This document shows, piece after piece, positions 6,172 through 15,236 of a stretch of 64,000 bases of DNA. The notes under the pieces were generated by a model that did not search any database, was not told the DNA's origin, and saw nothing but the letters and a program-made list of their open reading frames with translations. Origin of the DNA: Chitinophaga cymbidii (lineage in GTDB: Bacteria; Bacteroidota; Bacteroidia; Chitinophagales; Chitinophagaceae); NCBI RefSeq assembly GCF_007992715.1, contig NZ_BKAU01000001.1:1922001-1986000 (forward strand), given 5' to 3'. Both the position numbers and the translations under genes were made by a program. How positions within the stretch are numbered: position 1 is the first letter of the stretch; each line of letters opens with the position of its first letter.

Positions 6172-9108
6172 ATGAGAAGCTTTTCACTTTTTTTATTCCT
6201 GGCCCTTGCCGCTTCGCTGCAATTGTCCGCACAGGGCAAATACGAATGGAAGGAAGCCAGCTCAGGAGGCTATACATACCGTTATGTTACCGGCGATCCC
6301 ATGCAGGCCCGCTATTACAAGCTGAAAAACGGGCTGACCGTTATTCTCAGCGTAAATAAAAAAGAGCCCCGCATCCAGACGCTCATCGGCGTGCGCGCCG
6401 GCAGCAACAGCGACCCGAAAGACCATACCGGCCTCGCCCACTACCTGGAGCACCTGCTCTTCAAAGGCACCGCGCAATACGGGTCGCTGGACTGGTCAAA
6501 GGAAAAACCGTACCTGGAACAGATCGAAGGGCTGTACGACACTTACAATAAAACCACGGACGCCGCGCAGCGCAAAGGCATCTACCGGCAGATCGACAGT
6601 GTTTCCGGCCTCGCCGCGAAATATGCCATCGCCAATGAATACGACAAGATGATGAGCAATATGGGCGCGCAAGGCACGAATGCCCATACCTGGGTGGAAG
6701 AAACGGTGTACCAGGAAGATATTCCTTCCAACTCCATCGATAAATTCCTGACCGTGCAGGCCGAACGCTTCCGCGATCCGCAGTTCCGCATCTTCCACAC
6801 AGAGCTGGAAGCCGTATATGAGGAAAAGAACCGCGGGCTGGACAATGACGGCCGCAAGATGTACGAAAAAATGCTGGAAACGCTGTTCCCCACCCACAAC
6901 TACGGGCAGCAATCCACCATCGGCACGGTAGAGCACCTGAAGAACCCTTCCCTGAAAGCGATCCGCCAGTTTTACAACGAATATTACGTACCCAATAACA
7001 TGGCGATCATTTTCGCCGGTGACTTTGATCCCGACTACGTGATCAAGCGCGTGGACGAGAAGTTCAGCTATATGCAGCCGAAGCCCGTGCAGGAATACAA
7101 AGCACCCGTTGAAGCGCCCATCACAGCGCCGATCGTGAAAGAGGTGTTCGGTCCGGATGCCGAGAACGTAAACCTCGCTTTCCGCATGCCCGGCGCGCTG
7201 GATACGAAAAATTCCGTTATCCTTACGGTGATCTCGCAAGTGCTTTCCAACGGCAAAGCCGGTCTGCTCGACCTTAACCTGAACAAGCAGCAGAAAGTTC
7301 TCGGCGCCGGTGTTAGCATCATGCCCTGGAAAGATTATACGGTATTCGCATTGAGCGGCCGCGCAAAGCAGGGGCAGTCGCTGGACGAGGTGAAAGACCT
7401 GCTGCTCGGCCAGCTGGAAATACTGCGCAAGGGCGAGTTCGATGAAACCCTCATCACCGCGATCGTCAACAACTTCAAGCTCTACGAGATACAGGGCCTG
7501 GAAAGCAACGGCAACCGCGCCAACACGCTGATGGACGCTTTCATCAAGCATCGCGGCGATAACTGGCTGTACGATGTAGCTTATATCGATGACATGAGCA
7601 AGGTCACCAAACAGCAGATCGTGGATTTCGCCAACACCTGGCTGAACAACAATTACGTGCTGCTCTACAAACGCAAAGGGGAGGATAAGAACATCGTGAA
7701 AGTAGACAAACCGCCGATCACGCCGGTGGAAGTGAACCGCGACGCACAATCGGAGTTCCTGCAAACCGTAGCGGCCATGCCCGCCACCGCCGTGAAGCCC
7801 CAGTGGCTGGATTACAGCAAAGACATCCAGAAAGGCAAAGCCGGCAATGCGGACATGCTCTACGTGCAGAACAGTGACAACAGCCTCTTCCGCCTGTATT
7901 ATCATTTCGATATGGGCGCATGGAACAATAAGAAGCTGCCCTTCGCCGCGCAATACCTGCAATACCTGGGTACCGACAAATATTCTTCCGAAGAGATCAG
8001 CAAACAATTTTATAACATCGCCTGCTCTTTCAACATCTCCGCCGGCTCCGAAGAAACAACCGTTTCCATCTCCGGCCTCCAGGAGAATTTCGACAAGGCG
8101 GTAGCGCTGTTCGAGCACCTGCTGCATAATTGCAAGGCAGATGACGAAGTGCTGGCCGGTTTCAAGAACAGGATACTGAAACAACGGGCGGACAACAAGC
8201 TGAACAAAGGCCAGATTCTCAACGGCCTTCGTTCTTACGCCACCTACGGCGCTAAAAACCCGTTCAACAACCAGCTCAGCAACCAGGAGCTGGAAGCCGT
8301 GACAGCCGCGGAACTGGTGAACATCCTGCATGATCTTCCCAATTACAAACACACCGTGATCTATTACGGCCCGCAAAGCCTCGCGGACGCATCCGCCGCT
8401 GTGAAACAGATGCACACGCTGCCGGCTTCCTTTAAAGCATATCCTCCCGCACAAAAATTCGAAAAATCCGTACAGACCGCCAACAAAGTGTTCTTTGCGG
8501 ATTACGATATGGTGCAGGCGGAAGTGAGCTGGGTGCGCAACGGCAATGTGTATGATCCCGCCAATACCGCTGTGGTGAACCTTTTCAACAACTACTTCGG
8601 CGGCGGCATGGGCTCTATCGTATTCCAGACCATCCGGGAATCCAAAGCGCTGGCCTATTCTACATATGCTTATTATGCAACGCCCAACAAGAAGAACGAC
8701 CGTTACGGCGTGATGGCCTACGTGGGCAGCCAGGCCGATAAAGTGAATGACGCGATCGCGGGGATGAACGAATTACTCAATACGCTGCCGCAATCCGAAA
8801 AAGCATTCGAAACCGCGCGCAGCAGCATGAAGAAGGATATTGAAACACAGCGCATCACGCAGGACGGGATTATCTTCAGCTACCTGAGCGCCCGCAAACT
8901 GGGACTGGATACAGACATCCGCAAAAGCGTTTACGAAAGCATCGATAAGCTGAAATTTGACGATCTTAAAAAGCTGCATCAGCAGAATATCTCCGGGAAA
9001 CCTTATTCATACTGCATTGTAGCTTCCGAAGAGCGCGTGAAGCCGGAAGACCTGAAGAAATATGGTGAGGTGCAGAAGGTGACGCTGGAAGAGATATTCG
9101 GATATTGA
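6172..9108 (+). CDS. M16 family zinc metallopeptidase (two-module)
   Basis: A 978-residue exported peptidase with signal peptide MRSFSLFLFLALAASLQLSAQ. The N-terminal M16 module carries the inverted zinc motif HYLEH (His90, Glu93, His94) after TGLA. The downstream glutamates in ELEAVYEEKNR (Glu211 and Glu218, seven apart) match the third ligand and its companion. A segment of about 45 residues (110-155) is inserted between motif and ligand. The second half (about 540-978) repeats the fold without HxxEH, ending in FDDLKKLHQQNISGKPY, and includes the RESKALAYSTYAY-type substrate-binding strand. Such proteins are pitrilysin or PqqL-like periplasmic proteases that degrade peptides. The gene stands alone with a hairpin after it. 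Confidence 0.92.
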   Translation: MRSFSLFLFLALAASLQLSAQGKYEWKEASSGGYTYRYVTGDPMQARYYKLKNGLTVILSVNKKEPRIQTLIGVRAGSNSDPKDHTGLAHYLEHLLFKGTAQYGSLDWSKEKPYLEQIEGLYDTYNKTTDAAQRKGIYRQIDSVSGLAAKYAIANEYDKMMSNMGAQGTNAHTWVEETVYQEDIPSNSIDKFLTVQAERFRDPQFRIFHTELEAVYEEKNRGLDNDGRKMYEKMLETLFPTHNYGQQSTIGTVEHLKNPSLKAIRQFYNEYYVPNNMAIIFAGDFDPDYVIKRVDEKFSYMQPKPVQEYKAPVEAPITAPIVKEVFGPDAENVNLAFRMPGALDTKNSVILTVISQVLSNGKAGLLDLNLNKQQKVLGAGVSIMPWKDYTVFALSGRAKQGQSLDEVKDLLLGQLEILRKGEFDETLITAIVNNFKLYEIQGLESNGNRANTLMDAFIKHRGDNWLYDVAYIDDMSKVTKQQIVDFANTWLNNNYVLLYKRKGEDKNIVKVDKPPITPVEVNRDAQSEFLQTVAAMPATAVKPQWLDYSKDIQKGKAGNADMLYVQNSDNSLFRLYYHFDMGAWNNKKLPFAAQYLQYLGTDKYSSEEISKQFYNIACSFNISAGSEETTVSISGLQENFDKAVALFEHLLHNCKADDEVLAGFKNRILKQRADNKLNKGQILNGLRSYATYGAKNPFNNQLSNQELEAVTAAELVNILHDLPNYKHTVIYYGPQSLADASAAVKQMHTLPASFKAYPPAQKFEKSVQTANKVFFADYDMVQAEVSWVRNGNVYDPANTAVVNLFNNYFGGGMGSIVFQTIRESKALAYSTYAYYATPNKKNDRYGVMAYVGSQADKVNDAIAGMNELLNTLPQSEKAFETARSSMKKDIETQRITQDGIIFSYLSARKLGLDTDIRKSVYESIDKLKFDDLKKLHQQNISGKPYSYCIVASEERVKPEDLKKYGEVQKVTLEEIFGY

Positions 9109-9128
9109 TAATTATTTTTTACTATACA

Positions 9129-9165
9129 AAGGGGCGGCCGCTGATAATATCGGAGGCCGCCCCTT
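9129..9165 (+). terminator. GC-rich hairpin after the M16 gene
   Basis: AAGGGGCGGCC (9129-9139) pairs with GGCCGCCCCTT (9155-9165) across a 15-nt loop. The stem is strong but only two T residues follow on the plus strand, so termination may be partial. Confidence 0.55.
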
Positions 9166-9223
9166 CATACAATATTCGCTTTACCCCCGCCGTTAAATGT
9201 TTCGAAAAACCTCCTGAGCAACC

Positions 9224-9778
9224 ATGTGGCGCTATTGCTTCCTGATCGTCGTGTTACCTTTATTTGCGTTTGAGCATAACGCTGTGGACCTGTATAATGT
9301 ACGCCTGAACCCGTCATCCATCGATGAAACAAAAGTTTTTCTGCTGGTGGATAAAAGTGATTACAGGATGTACCTGTACGAGGACGCTACCCTGCTGAAG
9401 ATCTATAAAGTTGTTTTCGGCAACAGGGATATCTCCGATAAATATATGCAGGGCGACCGGCGCACGCCCAACGGCACTTTCCGTATTCTTTCCAAACGGG
9501 CGGACAACCGCTGGAGCCGCTTTCTGCTGCTGGATTATCCCAACCAGGAATCTTACCAGCGCTTTCAGCAACGCCAGGCGCAGGGCCTGATCAGGAAAGA
9601 TGCGGACATTGGCGGCGGCATCGGGATACATGGGGTGGAAACGGCGTCAGGCATCCGCGATTATTATGTGGACCGCCGCATCAACTGGACGCTCGGATGC
9701 GTGAGCATGAAGAACAGCGATGTGAATGAATTGTATAACGTGGTGATCGTTGGAACGCCGGTGGTGATACGGCCGTAA
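9224..9778 (+). CDS. L,D-transpeptidase family protein (YkuD fold), short
   Basis: A 184-residue exported enzyme: hydrophobic N-terminus MWRYCFLIVVLPLFAFEHN, then a single YkuD catalytic domain. LLVDKSDYRMYLYED opens the domain and QGDRRTPNGTFRIL follows. The active-site block runs from GIGIHG (His136) to NWTLGCVSMKN (Cys159). The usual SHGC is here TLGC, a variant seen in YafK/DpaA-type members. Such enzymes make or cut L,D (3-3) cross-links or detach lipoproteins from murein in the periplasm; which of these applies cannot be told. It is a single gene, convergent with acs. A second, larger member of the family lies at 33442-35115. Confidence 0.85.
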   Translation: MWRYCFLIVVLPLFAFEHNAVDLYNVRLNPSSIDETKVFLLVDKSDYRMYLYEDATLLKIYKVVFGNRDISDKYMQGDRRTPNGTFRILSKRADNRWSRFLLLDYPNQESYQRFQQRQAQGLIRKDADIGGGIGIHGVETASGIRDYYVDRRINWTLGCVSMKNSDVNELYNVVIVGTPVVIRP

Positions 9779-9854
9779 AAATATTGGGAGAACTAAAAAG
9801 TAAAAAAGGGCTTTAAGAATCGTTTAGGCGATGACAGCCGCCATCAGGTACCCG

Positions 9855-9892
9855 AAAAAATTAGGGCTGACCATTTCCTTCCTGGCCAGCCC
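9855..9892 (-). terminator. Terminator of acs
   Basis: GGGCTGACCA (9864-9873) pairs imperfectly with TGGCCAGCCC (9883-9892). On the minus strand the stem is followed by a T-rich run (A-run 9855-9860). It lies 9 nt past the acs stop. Confidence 0.75.
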
Positions 9893-9900
9893 CATTCTTT

Positions 9901-11814
9901 TTATAATCTTCCCTGTTTGATCTCTTCCACCACCGCAGGGTCCAGCAGGGTGGAGGTATCTCCGAGGTTATCCAGTTCCCCTTCCGCTATCTTTCGGAGA
10001 ATGCGGCGCATGATCTTGCCGGAGCGCGTCTTCGGAAGCCCCGAAACGAACTGTATTTTGTCCGGCTTCGCAATAGGCCCGATGATGCGGGAAACCGTCT
10101 GAATGATATCTTTTTTCGTCAGCTCCAGGTCGTGATGCTTTTTCTCCGTGATCACGAACGCATAGATGCCTTGTCCTTTAATATCGTGCGGATACCCAAC
10201 CACGGCGCTTTCTACCACACCTGCGTGCATGTTGATCGCATTTTCCACTTCGGCCGTGCCGATGCGGTGGCCGCTGACATTGAGCACATCGTCCACACGG
10301 CCGGTGATGCGGTAGTAGCCATCTTCGTCGCGGAGGCAGCCGTCGCCGGTGAAGTAGAGGTTTTCGTAAGTCGCGAAATAGGTGGTGCGGCAGCGTTCAT
10401 GATCGCCGTAAGTGGTGCGGAGCATGCCGGGCCAGGGGAATTTGATGCAGAGGTTCCCGTTCACCCCGTTTCCTTCTATCTCGTTGCCGTTCTCATCCAC
10501 CAGGATCGGCTGAATGCCGGGCAGCGGCAAAGTGGCGTATCCGGGTTTTTCTTTCGTGATGCCCGCCAGCGGCGCGATCATGATACCGCCCGTTTCGGTT
10601 TGCCACCAGGTGTCGGTGATGGGCGCCTTGCCTTTGCCGATCTGGTCTTTATACCAGTGCCATGCTTCTTCGTTGATCGGCTCGCCCACAGTGCCCAGGG
10701 TGGTGAGGGAACTGAGGTCCTTGTGGTTCACCGGTCCCAGCCCGAAGCCCATGAGGCTGCGGATAGCGGTTGGCGCGGTGTAGAGCACGTTTACACGGAA
10801 CTTGTCCACAATATCCCAGAACCTGCCCGCGTCAGGGTAAGTGGGAATGCCTTCAAACAGCACGGTGGTGGCGCCCGCGCTCAGCGGACCGTATACAATG
10901 TAGCTGTGGCCGGTGATCCAGCCGATATCAGCCGTACAGAAGTAGACCTGGCGGGGCTTGTACTGGAAAGTGTTGATAAAAGTATAGTTGGCGTATACCA
11001 TGTATCCGCCGCAGGTGTGCACAACGCCTTTGGGCTTGCCGGTGGAGCCGGAAGTGTAAAGGATGAAGAGCGTGTCTTCCGCATCCATTTCTTCGGCGGG
11101 AGCGGGAGGATTGCCCATCGTTTCTACCTGCTTGATCTCGTCTTCCCACCATACGTCGCGGCCTTTGAGCATGCTCACCGGGGTGCGGGTACGGGTGCAA
11201 ACGATCACTTTCTTAACAGACGGGCAGGCCATCAAAGCGTCGTCAATAACGGATTTCAGAGGGATGTCCTTGCCGCCGCGGAAAGCGCCGTCGCAGGTGA
11301 TCACAAGGCTTGCCTGTGCGTCCTGTATACGGTCGGCGATGGATTGGGCGCTGAAACCGCCGAACACCACCGAATGGATAGCGCCTACGCGGGCGCAGGC
11401 CAGTACGGCGATCGCCAGCTCGGGGATCATGCCCATATAGATACAAACCCGGTCGCCCTTCTTCACCCCATTATTCTTGAGCACGTTGGCGAACTGGCAA
11501 ACTTTGTTATATAATTCGCGGTAAGTAAGAATGCGATGCCTTTCTTCCGGATCATTCGGCTCCCAGATGATGGCCGGCTGATTGCCGAGGGTGCCGAGAT
11601 GCCTGTCCAGACAGTTTTCCGTGATGTTGAGCTTCGCGCCGGTGAACCATTTTACATCCGGCTCTTTGAAATTCCATTCCAGCACTTTGTCCCATTTACG
11701 GCGCCAATAGAAATGGTCCGCCACATCGGCCCAAAATCCTTCCGGGTCTGTTACACTGTGCTGCCATGCTTGCTGATATTCTTCGAAATTCTTGAGTTGG
11801 TATGGGTACGACAT
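9901..11814 (-). CDS. acs: Acetyl-CoA synthetase (AMP-forming)
   Basis: A 637-residue cytoplasmic enzyme activating acetate with ATP and CoA through an acetyl-adenylate. The ANL-family motifs are present: YTSGSTGKPKGV (ATP loop), TDTWWQTETGG with the second Trp that limits the acyl pocket to acetate, YFTGDGCLRDEDGYYRITGRVDD (hinge), and SGLPKTRSGKIMRR with the lysine normally controlled by acetylation. The start is the ATG at 11814 (MSYPYQLKN); the ORF extends by three codons to a TTG at 11823 without need. The gene is alone on its strand, between the terminator of the upstream TPR gene and its own terminator. Confidence 0.97.
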   Translation of the reverse strand: MSYPYQLKNFEEYQQAWQHSVTDPEGFWADVADHFYWRRKWDKVLEWNFKEPDVKWFTGAKLNITENCLDRHLGTLGNQPAIIWEPNDPEERHRILTYRELYNKVCQFANVLKNNGVKKGDRVCIYMGMIPELAIAVLACARVGAIHSVVFGGFSAQSIADRIQDAQASLVITCDGAFRGGKDIPLKSVIDDALMACPSVKKVIVCTRTRTPVSMLKGRDVWWEDEIKQVETMGNPPAPAEEMDAEDTLFILYTSGSTGKPKGVVHTCGGYMVYANYTFINTFQYKPRQVYFCTADIGWITGHSYIVYGPLSAGATTVLFEGIPTYPDAGRFWDIVDKFRVNVLYTAPTAIRSLMGFGLGPVNHKDLSSLTTLGTVGEPINEEAWHWYKDQIGKGKAPITDTWWQTETGGIMIAPLAGITKEKPGYATLPLPGIQPILVDENGNEIEGNGVNGNLCIKFPWPGMLRTTYGDHERCRTTYFATYENLYFTGDGCLRDEDGYYRITGRVDDVLNVSGHRIGTAEVENAINMHAGVVESAVVGYPHDIKGQGIYAFVITEKKHHDLELTKKDIIQTVSRIIGPIAKPDKIQFVSGLPKTRSGKIMRRILRKIAEGELDNLGDTSTLLDPAVVEEIKQGRL

Positions 11815-11877
11815 GATTCCCAAATAGATTTAAAGAGTTTATACAGTTTTTTAACGGGGCTTAAATTTAATAAAATA

Positions 11878-11901
11878 ATCCCGGCTTTTTTTAGCCGGGA
11901 T
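11878..11901 (-). terminator. Terminator of the TPR gene
   Basis: ATCCCGGCT (11878-11886) pairs perfectly with AGCCGGGAT (11893-11901). On the minus strand it continues into TATTTTATT. It lies 28 nt past the TPR stop. Confidence 0.75.
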
Positions 11902-11929
11902 TTTAGCATGATCGTGTCCATAGTTGTGT

Positions 11930-13075
11930 TTACAGCGTTTTGACCCTTTCTTTTACATAAGCATGGATGGAAACTTCGTTCTTGCTTTCCGGTTTGGCGA
12001 GCTTGAGGTATTGCTGATAATGCCTTTTGGCTTTCAGCGGGTCCTGAAGGGACTGGTCATATATTCTGCCGATGCCGTACAGCCGCATGGGGTCTTTAAA
12101 AAGATAGTAGGCCGTATCGTAGTGTGCGATCGCTTTTTTGAACTGTTTCATCTGCTCGAAATTATCCGCCATGCCCGCATAGTACGAATCCAGGTTCTTT
12201 GATTTCGCGAGGTCTATGCAGGCCAGGTACATCTGGTTGCTCTGATCGTATTTGCCAAGAGCGGCATATGCCACCGCGGCGTAGTACATCACGGATTCCG
12301 GCGCACCGTCCGCAAGTGCTATCATTTTATCATGCACACGGATGCAGCTGTCGTATTTTTTCGTTTGCAGGTAAGTAGCGGCCAGGTAGATGCAGGTCAT
12401 CGGGTCGATGATATTGGCGCTTAACAAGCTTTCACCATATTTCACGGCCTCCGCATATTTCTTTTCCAGGAAAGATAGTTTCACCAGTAACGCGGTGATG
12501 CTGAGCTGGCTGCTGTCCATAGCATAATAGGTTTTCAGCACGCTGTCCGCTTCCGCATTTCGCTTCCGCGTCATCAAACCCGCCGCCATGGAGGATACCA
12601 CAGATACATCTTTCGGGTTAAGCCGGTACGACTGCTGCAGGAAATAAAATGCTGTATCCTGCAAAATGGCGATATCCTCACAAACACGGCTGAGTTGTTT
12701 ATAGTACGCCGCGTTGCTGGGCCGCAGCGCCACCAGCTTTTCAAAATGCACGAAGGCGGTCATCATCTGCCGCCGCTGCTTCGCGATGTTGCCCAGATTC
12801 TGATGCGCTTGGATGTGATTGGAATCCTTCGCCAGCACCTGTTCATAATATTTCTCCGCCTCCGGCAGCTGTCCGTTCTGATAATAGGCGTAAGCCAGCA
12901 GCCCCAACCCGTAAGCCTCTTGCGGCTTCACCGTTTCTTCGAGGTACAGGATCGCTTTGTCATATTGCTGCTCCTGGAAGTAGTCCATGAGCAATGTCTT
13001 GTCCAGCTGATCCTGCGCTACGCCCGCCATGCTGCCGGCCATGAGGATCATCAAAAGAAAGGTAATACGGCTCAT
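11930..13075 (-). CDS. Exported tetratricopeptide-repeat protein
   Basis: A 381-residue protein with signal peptide MSRITFLLMILMAGSMAGVAQ and then helical TPR units over most of its length. The clearest are GLLAYAYYQNGQLPEAEKYYEQVLAKDSNH, NLGNIAKQRRQMMTAFVHFEKLVALRPSN and YYAAVAYAALGKYDQSNQMYLACIDLA, with a closing GIGRIYDQSLQDPLKAKRHYQQYLKLA. TPRs are protein-binding scaffolds; no enzymatic domain is present, and the partner is unknown. It is expected in the periplasm. It stands alone, bounded by hairpins at both ends. Confidence 0.85.
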   Translation of the reverse strand: MSRITFLLMILMAGSMAGVAQDQLDKTLLMDYFQEQQYDKAILYLEETVKPQEAYGLGLLAYAYYQNGQLPEAEKYYEQVLAKDSNHIQAHQNLGNIAKQRRQMMTAFVHFEKLVALRPSNAAYYKQLSRVCEDIAILQDTAFYFLQQSYRLNPKDVSVVSSMAAGLMTRKRNAEADSVLKTYYAMDSSQLSITALLVKLSFLEKKYAEAVKYGESLLSANIIDPMTCIYLAATYLQTKKYDSCIRVHDKMIALADGAPESVMYYAAVAYAALGKYDQSNQMYLACIDLAKSKNLDSYYAGMADNFEQMKQFKKAIAHYDTAYYLFKDPMRLYGIGRIYDQSLQDPLKAKRHYQQYLKLAKPESKNEVSIHAYVKERVKTL

Positions 13076-13148
13076 CAGTTCAAGTTTCTATAAAACTAAC
13101 AATTTAGTTTTAAAAAGAAAAAATTAGTTGAACGATGGCATAAAAAAA

Positions 13149-13175
13149 GCTAAAAAGCGGGAAGTGCTTTTTAGC
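13149..13175. terminator. Bidirectional terminator hairpin
   Basis: Perfect 10-bp stem: GCTAAAAAGC (13149-13158) and GCTTTTTAGC (13166-13175), with A-run before and T-run after. It should serve the minus-strand gene ending at 13203; the upstream TPR gene points away. Confidence 0.75.
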
Positions 13176-13202
13176 TTTTTCCATAATGTGGAGCATGGTT
13201 GG

Positions 13203-13487
13203 TCAGGCTGGCTGCTTTTGGTTGTCGGTAGCCACCAGCGTGATGGTGCTGGAAATAGGAGCTTCCACGTCCATATCCTGGTAGGAAAGGGTGGTAACTC
13301 CCTGTATTTTCCTGACGGAAATGGCGTTGACGCTGCGGCTATCGGAGAAAAATGCAGGGTCGCCGTGCAGGGTAAGCGTTACATGGCGGATTGCATAGCC
13401 GCCGACTTCATAGAGCTGTTGAATGAACCGTGCGATGATATTACGCAGCTGTTCTTCTTGCAGGGATGATTTGCTGATTGTTTGCAT
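13203..13487 (-). CDS. Small protein of unknown function
   Basis: A 94-residue cytoplasmic protein with no signal peptide or cysteines. It begins with a likely helix (KSSLQEEQLRNIIARFIQQLYEVGG) followed by beta-like segments (YAIRHVTLTLHG, SVNAISVRKIQGVTTLSY) and a C-terminal strand SSTITLVATDN. I do not recognise the family. It lies downstream of the small HTH gene at 13553-13795 on the same strand (65 nt apart) and ends at a strong hairpin, so the two may share a transcript. Confidence 0.55.
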   Translation of the reverse strand: MQTISKSSLQEEQLRNIIARFIQQLYEVGGYAIRHVTLTLHGDPAFFSDSRSVNAISVRKIQGVTTLSYQDMDVEAPISSTITLVATDNQKQPA

Positions 13488-13552
13488 GAGTTTGAAGGTT
13501 TACGCAATGGAAATGCTCATAGTGTGAGGGATTTTTACGCTTTTGTGTTCAG

Positions 13553-13795
13553 CTAACGCCCTCTGAGTTTGTTGTTCTGCTCCCAGACACTTTTTAACAA
13601 GGTGTCTGCTACTGCCAGGATCTTTTCTTTTTCGGCGTTGCTGAAAGTGTTTTTTCCTTTGGTCTTTCTGTAGAACGTAGCCTCGCTCCAGCCACACTCC
13701 TCGCAGACGCTATCCCGGAAGCTCCTCGGAAGCTGTATCAGCCCCGAGTGCGTTTCCATGAGCAGGTTGGTGGATGAAAGTTTCTTCGCTTGCAT
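13553..13795 (-). CDS. Small helix-turn-helix-like protein
   Basis: An 80-residue protein whose centre (SFRDSVCEECGWSEATFYRKTKG) looks like a helix-turn-helix, with WSEATFYRK as the recognition helix, followed by a long amphipathic helix (NAEKEKILAVADTLLKSVWEQN). No enzymatic domain fits in this length. It is divergently oriented from the two-HTH regulator at 13920, with a 124-nt palindrome-bearing gap between them, which suggests mutual or auto-regulation. DNA binding is inferred from the helix pattern only. Confidence 0.55.
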   Translation of the reverse strand: MQAKKLSSTNLLMETHSGLIQLPRSFRDSVCEECGWSEATFYRKTKGKNTFSNAEKEKILAVADTLLKSVWEQNNKLRGR

Positions 13796-13919
13796 TTGAT
13801 AGAAATTTTATCAGTTTAACAATACAATTATCCAAATGTCAATAAAAATGTTATATTGATATAGAGATCGTCATACAATCCCTTGACATTCAGTACAAGT
13901 ATAACAAAATTTATTTACA
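13796..13919. promoter_or_regulatory. Divergent regulatory region with inverted repeats
   Basis: An AT-rich gap between two putative DNA-binding genes. Inverted repeats visible: TGATA/TATCA with a 7-nt spacer just upstream of the 13795 start, and TCAATA (13839-13844) with TATTGA (13854-13859). No clean TAnnTTTG element is present on either strand. Operator function is inference. Confidence 0.4.
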
Positions 13920-14501
13920 GTGGAAGCTGTCTCCAAAAATATTATTCATGAAGGCGCGCGGTTGAAACAAATTGTGCGGGACAAGAAGATGAAGATTCTT
14001 GCTTTTGCGGAGACCGCCGGTTTTTCCAACCAGATAGCCCATTATTATTTTCGCAAGGAAGCCATCAAGCGGTCCACTTTACTGGAGTTTTGTACGCTGC
14101 TGGGCATAAGCCTGGAAGAATTTTATGCCTGGAATCATCCCCGCAAGTTATCGCCGTCTCCGCCCGATTTTCATCATGGCCAGCGGCTTGGCGCGCTCAT
14201 CGAAGAAAAGGGATTGAACAAAACGAAACTGGCGGAACGCATGGGGCTGAGCCGCCGCGCGCTGTACAACCTGCTGGAAAAAGCGGTGTTCACGCCCGAG
14301 CAGCTTAAAAAAGTTTGCCAGGTCATGGAGATTACGCAGAAAGAGTTTTACGGCAACTGGCAAACGGACGATGGGGGCGAGGATATGCAGGAAGTGGATA
14401 GCTGGAAGGACAAGTATTACAGGTTGCTCGAAGACCACAACAAGGCGCTGGTGGAATTAGCGCGGTTGAAAGAACAGCTGCAGCAAGGCCCGGTTAAATA
14501 A
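13920..14501 (+). CDS. Regulator with two helix-turn-helix domains and coiled coil
   Basis: A 193-residue protein with two XRE-like HTH units. The first (about 12-66) has ARLKQIVRDKKMKILAFAETAGFSNQIAHYYFRKEAIK and ends LGISLEEFYAW. The second (about 80-140) has GQRLGALIEEKGLNKTKLAERMGLSRRALYNLLEK and ends MEITQKEFYGNW. The parallel endings suggest an internal duplication. A C-terminal coiled coil (DSWKDKYYRLLEDHNKALVELARLKEQLQQ) probably dimerises it. The start is the GTG at 13920; no ATG precedes the first HTH. It faces the small HTH gene at 13553-13795. Target genes are unknown. Confidence 0.7.
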   Translation: MEAVSKNIIHEGARLKQIVRDKKMKILAFAETAGFSNQIAHYYFRKEAIKRSTLLEFCTLLGISLEEFYAWNHPRKLSPSPPDFHHGQRLGALIEEKGLNKTKLAERMGLSRRALYNLLEKAVFTPEQLKKVCQVMEITQKEFYGNWQTDDGGEDMQEVDSWKDKYYRLLEDHNKALVELARLKEQLQQGPVK

Positions 14502-14514
14502 TCGCCCCTAAGAA

Positions 14515-14544
14515 AAGATGCCATTGCGCAGGCAATAGCATCTT
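14515..14544. other. Long imperfect hairpin after the two-HTH gene
   Basis: AAGATGCCATTGC (14515-14527) pairs with GGCAATAGCATCTT (14531-14544), with one bulge and a GCA loop. No T-run follows, so it may be a weak terminator or an mRNA-stabilising element. The remaining 216 nt up to the next gene are AT-rich with no gene I can support. Confidence 0.4.
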
Positions 14545-14760
14545 CAGGGTTATCATGGGTAAGGAAGATGAAGGGTTTGTTGTTAACATAGAAAGGATGA
14601 ACGATGGGTGCAAGTTAGGAGCCTTCCTGTAAATACAGTCCTCCGATCGGGAAAATATTATACGATCGCTACCCCCTGCAAATCAATAAATTTTTTTAAA
14701 ATTCATACAATTTTACATATATTAGCAATAATATATCTGTAACCACCTATCCCTGTGACT

Positions 14761-15204
14761 ATGAAATGCGGTTTACTATCCCTGTTTCTCTGCCTGCTGC
14801 TCCTCGGCGGAAAAGCGCAAATGCCCGATGAGCCCGCCCTCAAGGAATTTGAAGCCTTCTGGAAAAAACTGTATACAGCTATCATAAAAAAAGATTACTC
14901 CGCCGTCAGCCAGTATATCGAATTCCCTCTCGTGGTCAAGGAAAACCTGGCGGATACCTCCGTTCAGATCATCCATAAAGAAGAATTCAGCAAATTCTTT
15001 AATATCTACCTCGCGCTGCCCACCGCGGAAACATTCCCCAACAAATACGAGCTGCTCCGCGCCCGGAAAAGCCTTACTGACGACGATCTCGCCCTCCTTT
15101 CCGACGACTCCGCCACCATCGGGGACTTTGAATTCCAGAAAATAGACGGGGAATGGAAACTCGTATACCTCTACGCCACAGACGCCCCCTCCGCCATTTT
15201 TTAA
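14761..15204 (+). CDS. Exported NTF2/SnoaL-like small protein
   Basis: A 147-residue exported protein (ATG at 14761; an upstream GTG at 14755 adds two residues). Signal peptide MKCGLLSLFLCLLLLGGKAQ. The mature part begins with a helix (ALKEFEAFWKKLYTAIIKKDYSAVSQYIEFPL) and ends in strands (DSATIGDFEFQKIDGEWKLVYLYAT). That order (helix, conical sheet, W-K-L-V-Y) resembles the NTF2/SnoaL fold of small periplasmic proteins; the assignment is by pattern only. No catalytic residues can be named. It is separated from carB by about 108 nt. Confidence 0.55.
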   Translation: MKCGLLSLFLCLLLLGGKAQMPDEPALKEFEAFWKKLYTAIIKKDYSAVSQYIEFPLVVKENLADTSVQIIHKEEFSKFFNIYLALPTAETFPNKYELLRARKSLTDDDLALLSDDSATIGDFEFQKIDGEWKLVYLYATDAPSAIF

Positions 15205-15236
15205 AATTTAATCTCCCTAAAAACCAATTATTCCCG

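Noticed and set aside
6496..8454. 652-codon open frame antisense to the M16 peptidase
   Set aside because: Shadow of the peptidase; no domain or start signal of its own.
10132..11514. 460-codon open frame antisense to acs
   Set aside because: Shadow frame opposite a textbook acetyl-CoA synthetase.
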